DNA from: Pseudodesulfovibrio sp.
Lineage (GTDB): Bacteria > Desulfobacterota > Desulfovibrionia > Desulfovibrionales > Desulfovibrionaceae
Length of the DNA stretch: 64,000 nt
NCBI GenBank assembly: GCA_016744135.1
Contig: JADGEX010000002.1
Coordinates: 310,001 to 374,000 of the forward strand
Direction of reading: 5' to 3'
Under the pieces are notes generated by a model. It saw only the letters and a program-made list of their open reading frames with translations. It was not told the DNA's origin and ran no database searches. This document shows, piece by piece, positions 59,435-64,000 of this stretch (the stretch's first letter is position 1; each line of letters begins with the position of its first letter). The position numbers were made by a program, and so were the translations under genes.

Positions 59435-59869
59435 GGTTTCGGTTTTCCATTTGCCTCTAAGGTCCGCTGTCAGGATCACAGCAAAGAAGGTGTTTTTTGC
59501 CTGCTTTTTCCGCTTCGAAAAAAGCAGGTCGCCGTAAAGGCGAGACCTTTGCAGCAATACCGTTTGCATTTTCACTGCGGGTGCTCGCAACACCCACCAA
59601 ACAAAAAGTCCTTTCCCCTCTCATCGTTGTTGCTGGTGAGCACTGTCTGCTTCTAAATCTTTCGATCAAAGGCTGGGTTCGGTTTTTATTTAGTTGGAGA
59701 AAAGAAACGGCCTTTGAAGGAAGAACAGTTGGGTGTGTTTTCCCCAAGACAAAGGTCCTTTTGTGGTTGTCGAAGAGCTTAAAAGCAAAAAAATATTACC
59801 TACACCGAACTTCTAGTTTCCCGTCGGGAGTTAAATCCCGATTCCTTCAGGCTCGCTGCTCAAAGCGAC
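59435..59869. other. Hairpin-rich intergenic region
   Basis: No gene supported. Multiple short inverted repeats lie close together: CCTGCTTTTT/AAAAAGCAGG (59500-59509, 59519-59528), GTCGCC/GGCGAGAC (59528-59546), GGGTG/CACCC near 59580, and CGGGA/TCCCG near 59825. A 128-codon open frame (59497-59883) has the Lys/Ser/Arg composition of a non-coding frame and runs into the tautomerase end. It could be a dispersed repeat; cannot be tested here. Confidence 0.5.
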
Positions 59870-60067
59870 TCATTTCTTCCTAATATCAGTAACAGCTTCC
59901 CCCTCAATTCCCCAATTGTCCGTATCCACTTCGTCGATAATGACAACGGTGGTCTTCGGATTCTTCCCCAGCACATCAGCCAGCAGATTGGTTACACCTT
60001 TGATTAGTTGTTTCTTTTGCCCGGCGGTTGCGTCTTCTTTGGTAATGCGAATGTTGACGTATGGCAT
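59870..60067 (-). CDS. 4-oxalocrotonate tautomerase-family protein
   Basis: The 65-residue protein begins MPYVNIRITKEDATAGQKK, so processing of Met exposes the catalytic Pro1. Length and fold match the 4-OT family of tautomerases. The downstream substrate is unknown; the DN... C-terminal part is less conserved. It is 13 nt from the histidine kinase gene on the same strand, with GGAAAG as SD. Confidence 0.88.
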   Translation of the reverse strand: MPYVNIRITKEDATAGQKKQLIKGVTNLLADVLGKNPKTTVVIIDEVDTDNWGIEGEAVTDIRKK

Positions 60068-60080
60068 TGGGCTTTCCTTT

Positions 60081-61439
60081 TTACTCAGAGGCAGTATTAC
60101 TCGGCAAAATTACGGTGATGGTGGTGCCTGCCTCTTCGGATGTTTCCAGCGAAATAACGCCCCCCATGGCTTCTGTCATGAGCTTGGCAGAGTATGTTCC
60201 TAGGCCTGTACCGGTGACTTTATCCGCCGTGGCATATTTGTCAAAAAAAGTGTCTTGGACAGCGACTGGCACAATCGTGGGATTGTGAATGGCGATGGTG
60301 ACGGTGGGAGAATCCCTAATATCCATGCTTATATGCTGGCCTAAAGCAGAGGCTTCAATACCATTTTTCATCAAATTTGCGAGTAGTGAATAGCATAGAC
60401 TTTCATCAGCAGGAATGATCATTGATTCATCTAGTGCGAGCGATTTCTCAGATCGAGTGGCCACTATGGTAACGCCCTTCATGCCCGCCAGCCCCGAAAG
60501 ATCCACAATCACTCGATGCGCAATTGCCAAAATATCGACATCTTGCGGTTCATATCGGTACATGCCGGTTTCCATCTTGTAGATATCAAGACTGCGGTTT
60601 ATGAGGTCCAAGCCTGTGCTGACGGATGTCCGCATGTCGTTCAACATGATTTTCTGGTCTTCGTCGAGCGTGGTGTAGTTGCGCAGGTACTCTATGCCGT
60701 TGAGTGCGCCAATGAGCGGTGATTTGATGTCATGCCGGGTGATTTGTTCCACGTCTGCCTTGAGGGTCTCAGCATGTTTTCGTTCGCGGATACGGATGGA
60801 TTCCAATCTGAATAGAATACTGCCGACAACAAACAGGCTGCAACACGCCAGAATTGTTCCGTATGTAGCCAGTGCGTTGACGCGGTTGAGTTTTTGCATG
60901 TGAGCCGAAACATCAGAGACCAACTTAAATGCGCCGAGAAAGGAGTCTCCACGCATGATCGGGACGCAGGTCTCAAGGATATCTATTTCCTTTGTGGCGC
61001 CATGAGCGTCGATTCCTTCTTCGCGTTTAAGTTCACCGCTTGGCAGTCCTTTCAAGGTCCTTTCAAAGAATGTTGTTTCCTTACTGCGTGTGCCGATTTC
61101 ATTGAAATCAGTGGAGTATAGAACGAGACCCGTAGCCGAATAGACTTTGATTTTTAAAAGGCCGAGTTCGTTTTCCATTCTAAAGATGGCTGCAGTGAAC
61201 CCTGTGTTTTCAAGGACTGTATGAGTCAGTTTGGAGTGTTTGGCAGCCGGGGGAATGACATATTTTGCCAGTCGTCCGGTTTCCTCCATAATGGATGAAA
61301 TGAAAATTTTTGAATAGGCGGGATAAATGATTTTTACGTTGATGAGTGGCAACCCGACGGCCGTAATGAATGCCAACACCAGAAGGCCGATCAAAGGGCG
61401 ACTGTATCGCGTGTTGGTCGAAAACTGGTTCTTATTCAT
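60081..61439 (-). CDS. Membrane sensor histidine kinase
   Basis: The 452-residue protein has two membrane helices (LIGLLVLAFITAVGLPLI near 15-35 and TYGTILACCSLFVVGSILF near 190-210) with a periplasmic sensor domain of about 150 residues between. The cytoplasmic part has the phospho-acceptor ITRHDIKSPLIGALNG (H about 231), LMKNGIEAS (N box), and TGTGLGTYSAKLM (G box). It lacks a receiver and a response regulator is not adjacent, so the partner is elsewhere. Upstream of the tautomerase gene. Confidence 0.9.
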   Translation of the reverse strand: MNKNQFSTNTRYSRPLIGLLVLAFITAVGLPLINVKIIYPAYSKIFISSIMEETGRLAKYVIPPAAKHSKLTHTVLENTGFTAAIFRMENELGLLKIKVYSATGLVLYSTDFNEIGTRSKETTFFERTLKGLPSGELKREEGIDAHGATKEIDILETCVPIMRGDSFLGAFKLVSDVSAHMQKLNRVNALATYGTILACCSLFVVGSILFRLESIRIRERKHAETLKADVEQITRHDIKSPLIGALNGIEYLRNYTTLDEDQKIMLNDMRTSVSTGLDLINRSLDIYKMETGMYRYEPQDVDILAIAHRVIVDLSGLAGMKGVTIVATRSEKSLALDESMIIPADESLCYSLLANLMKNGIEASALGQHISMDIRDSPTVTIAIHNPTIVPVAVQDTFFDKYATADKVTGTGLGTYSAKLMTEAMGGVISLETSEEAGTTITVILPSNTASE

Positions 61440-61574
61440 AGTCCGTTTTCCCTGATGGTTGAAGAGGATTCATTGAATATAATCATAGCATATGGTCGGT
61501 CCGAGGCAAGCTGTTTAGAATCTCACGCTACGTGATGAAATGATTGTCACCTATTAACAAGGAGATTGAGGTAA

Positions 61575-61620
61575 TAAAAAACCGTCTTTGTCGCCGTTAA
61601 AAAGGCAACAAAGACGGTTG
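61575..61620 (-). terminator. Terminator after hslU
   Basis: Arms AACCGTCTTTGTCGCC (61580-61595) and GGCAACAAAGACGGTT (61604-61619, one mismatch) with an 8-nt loop; T-rich on the minus side. It ends the hslVU operon. Confidence 0.9.
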
Positions 61621-61640
61621 TTTTGGTGCGTCTGATCTTT

Positions 61641-63029
61641 CTACAGAATATAGCGGGAGAGGTCGCGATCTTCCACGACGTGGTCGAGTTGATCTGTGAC
61701 ATAGTCTCGGTCGATAATAACTTCTTGTCCTGATTTGTCCGGGGCTTCGAAGGAGAGGTTCGCCAGAATTTTTTCCATGATGGTGTAGAGTCTGCGAGCT
61801 CCGATATTTTCGGTCTCCTCATTGATTTTTTCGGCCATGGCCGAGATCTCTTCCAGCGCTTCCTGTGTGTAGTCTACTGTTACGCCTTCAGTCGCAAGGA
61901 GGGCCTTGTATTGCACGGTCAGTGCGTTTTTTGGCTCGGTCAGAATGCGGTAGAATTCTTCCTTGTGCAGGGAGGATAATTCTTCGCGCAGAGGGAAGCG
62001 GCCTTGCAATTCAGGGATGAGATCTGATGGTTTGGCAAAATGGAATGCGCCTGCTGCGATGAACAGGATGTGATCGGTCTTGATCATGCCATACTTGGTA
62101 TTGACCACACTGCCTTCCACGATAGGGAGCAGGTCACGCTGTACGCCTTCTCGGGAGACATCGGCTGACCCGCCGCCGGTCTGGTCGTGGCGGGATGCTA
62201 TCTTGTCCATTTCATCCACGAACAGGATGCCGGATTGTTCGACGCGCTCTCGGGCAAGTTCATTGACTGCATCCGGGTCGATGAGTTTATCGGCCTCTTC
62301 GTCGATAAGTGTCTGATATGCGTCCTTGATCTTCATCTTGCGTGTCTTACGCTTGCCGGGGAACATGTTGGAGAAGGCATTTTGCAGATTGTTGCCCATG
62401 TCTTCCATGCCGGGGATGGCCATGATCTCCACCTGTGCGCCGGACTGGACTGTCACTTCCATTTCCACTTCGCGCTCGTCGAGTTGCCCCTGACGAAACA
62501 TCTGGCGGAATTTGTCACGGGTGCCGTCGTCTTTTTTGGGCGGCTCAACCGGCTCTATTGCATTGTCCTGATTCCCCGCGAAAAAGCCCATAGGCTCTTG
62601 CTGCTTAGGGCCCTGGCCGGGCAAGAGCAGATCAAGGAGACGTTCTTCAGCGTTCTTTTCTGCTTTGATGCGTACCTTTTCGGTTTCTTCTTTGCGGACC
62701 ATGGCCACGCCGATTTCCATAAGGTCACGGATCATGGATTCCACATCGCGTCCTACGTAGCCGACCTCGGTGAATTTGGTGGCTTCGACCTTGAAGAACG
62801 GGCAGTTGGTCAACCGCGCCAGACGGCGGGCAATTTCTGTCTTGCCGACGCCGGTGGGTCCCATGAGAATGATGTTCTTGGGGGCAATTTCGTCCCGAAG
62901 TTCCGGTTCGATCTGTTGCCTGCGCCACCTGTTACGCATGGCGATAGCCACCATCCGCTTGGCGTCGTTTTGGCCGATGATATATCTGTCGAGTTCAGAG
63001 ACAATTTCTCTCGGTGTCAGATTACTCAT
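61641..63029 (-). CDS. hslU: HslU (ClpY), ATPase of the HslUV protease
   Basis: The 462-residue AAA+ unfoldase has Walker [14 protein letters not shown], Walker [11 protein letters not shown], the I-domain between, and the C-terminal ISRYIL-type tail (DLSRYIL) that docks into HslV. It feeds unfolded proteins to HslV. It directly follows hslV with one base between the stop and the start codon region, so they are co-translated. Confidence 0.97.
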   Translation of the reverse strand: MSNLTPREIVSELDRYIIGQNDAKRMVAIAMRNRWRRQQIEPELRDEIAPKNIILMGPTGVGKTEIARRLARLTNCPFFKVEATKFTEVGYVGRDVESMIRDLMEIGVAMVRKEETEKVRIKAEKNAEERLLDLLLPGQGPKQQEPMGFFAGNQDNAIEPVEPPKKDDGTRDKFRQMFRQGQLDEREVEMEVTVQSGAQVEIMAIPGMEDMGNNLQNAFSNMFPGKRKTRKMKIKDAYQTLIDEEADKLIDPDAVNELARERVEQSGILFVDEMDKIASRHDQTGGGSADVSREGVQRDLLPIVEGSVVNTKYGMIKTDHILFIAAGAFHFAKPSDLIPELQGRFPLREELSSLHKEEFYRILTEPKNALTVQYKALLATEGVTVDYTQEALEEISAMAEKINEETENIGARRLYTIMEKILANLSFEAPDKSGQEVIIDRDYVTDQLDHVVEDRDLSRYIL

Positions 63030-63569
63030 TTACTTATCCTGTGATTCCAGAGTGATGTGGTTGTTCGTGTACACGCAAATATCAGCCGCGATTTCCATGG
63101 CCTTGCGGGCGATGACCTCAGCTGGCAGGTCGGTATTTTGTTGCAGGGCCCGGGCTGCTGCCAGGGCATAGGACCCGCCGGAGCCGATGGCAGCAACTCC
63201 GTCGTCAGGCTCGATGACGTCTCCGGTACCGGAGATGATCAGAATGTGTTCGCCGTCAGCGGCTAACAACATGGCTTCGAGTTTACGTAAATACTTATCA
63301 GTACGCCAATCTTTGGCCAGCTCCACAGCTGCCCTGAGCAGGTTGCCGGAGTAAGTCTCCAGCTTGGTCTCGAATCGTTCGGACAGGGTGAAGGCATCGG
63401 CGGTAGCTCCTGCGAATCCGATGGTGACTTTGTCCTTGAAGATGCGCCGCACCTTGCGGGCGGTATGTTTCATGGCAATGGCCTGTCCCAGGGTGACCTG
63501 ACCGTCACCGGCAACAGCAGTACCGTTGTCGTCTTTGACCGCAATGATGGTTGTTCCTCTGAGTTCCAC
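63030..63569 (-). CDS. hslV: HslV (ClpQ), peptidase of the HslUV protease
   Basis: The 179-residue form starts with GTG at 63569 ([12 protein letters not shown]) after AAGGAG; the longer frame to 63629 overlaps the macro-domain gene. The N-terminal Thr nucleophile would be T6, exposed by removal of [14 protein letters not shown] and [12 protein letters not shown] are standard HslV motifs. It forms the two-ring peptidase core with HslU caps. Confidence 0.96.
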   Translation of the reverse strand: MELRGTTIIAVKDDNGTAVAGDGQVTLGQAIAMKHTARKVRRIFKDKVTIGFAGATADAFTLSERFETKLETYSGNLLRAAVELAKDWRTDKYLRKLEAMLLAADGEHILIISGTGDVIEPDDGVAAIGSGGSYALAAARALQQNTDLPAEVIARKAMEIAADICVYTNNHITLESQDK

Positions 63570-63591
63570 TTTTTGCTCCTTGTGTGAGGCG

Positions 63592-64000
63592 TTACAGCAC
63601 TTCTTCGGCGATGGCGATCCATGTATCATAGGCCGCGTCGTCGTGCAGGACCATGCTTATTTCTCTGACCATGTTTGCTTCCAGTCCTTGTTTCAGGGTT
63701 GATAATGCAATACGTGCAGCGTCTTCGACTGGATAGCCGTATGCGCCGCAGGAGATGGCAGGGAATGCGATGGTTCCAATAGCATGTGCTTGGGCGAGCT
63801 TCAGACTGTGTGCATATGCACTGCCGAGCTTCGCAGGTTCGTCGTTTTTGCCGTCGCGCCAAATAGGTCCGACGGTGTGAATGATAGAGTGTGATGGCAG
63901 GCCGAAACCGGGGGTGATGACCGCCATGCCTGTTGGCAGTGTGCCGTTTTTTTTGATGATGTTCTGACAGGCTGTTTGAAGTTCAACAATCCCTGCGGCT
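63592..64000 (-). CDS. Macro-domain protein (O-acetyl-ADP-ribose deacetylase-like), N-terminus outside window
   Basis: The visible 135 codons hold the core of a macro domain: the AAG and LQTACQ N-terminal part (reading in from the window end), [22 protein letters not shown], and [22 protein letters not shown]. These bind ADP-ribose. It is 22 nt upstream of hslV on the same strand. The N-terminal part and start codon lie beyond the window. Confidence 0.88.
   Translation of the reverse strand, partial: AAGIVELQTACQNIIKKNGTLPTGMAVITPGFGLPSHSIIHTVGPIWRDGKNDEPAKLGSAYAHSLKLAQAHAIGTIAFPAISCGAYGYPVEDAARIALSTLKQGLEANMVREISMVLHDDAAYDTWIAIAEEVL

Noticed and set aside
59497..59883. 128-codon plus-strand ORF
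   Set aside because: Hairpins cover it and it overlaps the tautomerase stop; residue composition looks non-coding.

Overview
The window reads as chromosome of a sulfate-reducing deltaproteobacterium of the Desulfovibrionaceae (Desulfovibrio/Pseudodesulfovibrio type). The pointers are a two-subunit periplasmic [FeFe] hydrogenase with a Tat-type small subunit, its HydE/F/G maturases, a 218-residue assimilatory-type sulfite reductase of the kind known from Desulfovibrio vulgaris, and several ferredoxin-linked oxidation enzymes. This is inference from gene content; no rRNA is present.

Layout. 1-5.9 kb (minus): [FeFe] hydrogenase subunits, then a structured leader, a TM1266-type regulator, hydG, an unknown gene, hydE and hydF (cut by the window edge). 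6.2 kb (plus): sulfite reductase, divergent from the hydrogenase. 7-14 kb (minus): one long operon of a FadR-type GntR regulator, a small protein, a polytopic membrane protein, a Tat-exported metallo-beta-lactamase-fold protein, a CobW-type GTPase with an unknown N-terminal domain, and ExbB-ExbD-TonB. Three copies of a TGGTTGGACCA operator lie ahead of it. 14.3-15.6 kb: a PAS/GAF sensor. 15.8-18.4 kb: metE under a cobalamin riboswitch.

19-30.3 kb (plus): a catabolic cluster of BCCT transporter, IclR regulator, butyrate kinase, phosphate butyryltransferase, MFS transporter, four-subunit VorB-type 2-oxoacid:ferredoxin oxidoreductase and a FAD/Fe-S 2-hydroxyacid dehydrogenase. Together these could take a 2-hydroxy or 2-oxo acid to acyl-CoA, acyl phosphate and free acid plus ATP.

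30.5-54.3 kb: two genomic islands in tandem at a tRNA-Thr(CGT) gene. The intact tRNA is at 54.3 kb. Displaced 3' fragments lie at 40.2 and 30.6 kb, each followed by its own terminator. The older island (30.6-40.2 kb) carries two metallophosphoesterases, a LuxR regulator, a PaaK-like ligase and an exported phosphatidylserine-decarboxylase-like protein, and has lost its integrase. The younger island (40.3-54.3 kb) has an AlpA-like regulator, an HUH Rep, VirB5/VirB6-like genes, an array of six 22-bp iterons, an oriT-like region with mobC, a candidate defence cargo (HEPN protein, membrane protein, PHP-ATPase, metallophosphoesterase) and an integrase next to the tRNA.

54.5-64 kb: housekeeping genes: MscS channel, small STAS/SpoIIAA-like protein, ADP-forming acyl-CoA synthetase, tautomerase, histidine kinase, hslUV and a macro-domain protein cut by the window end.
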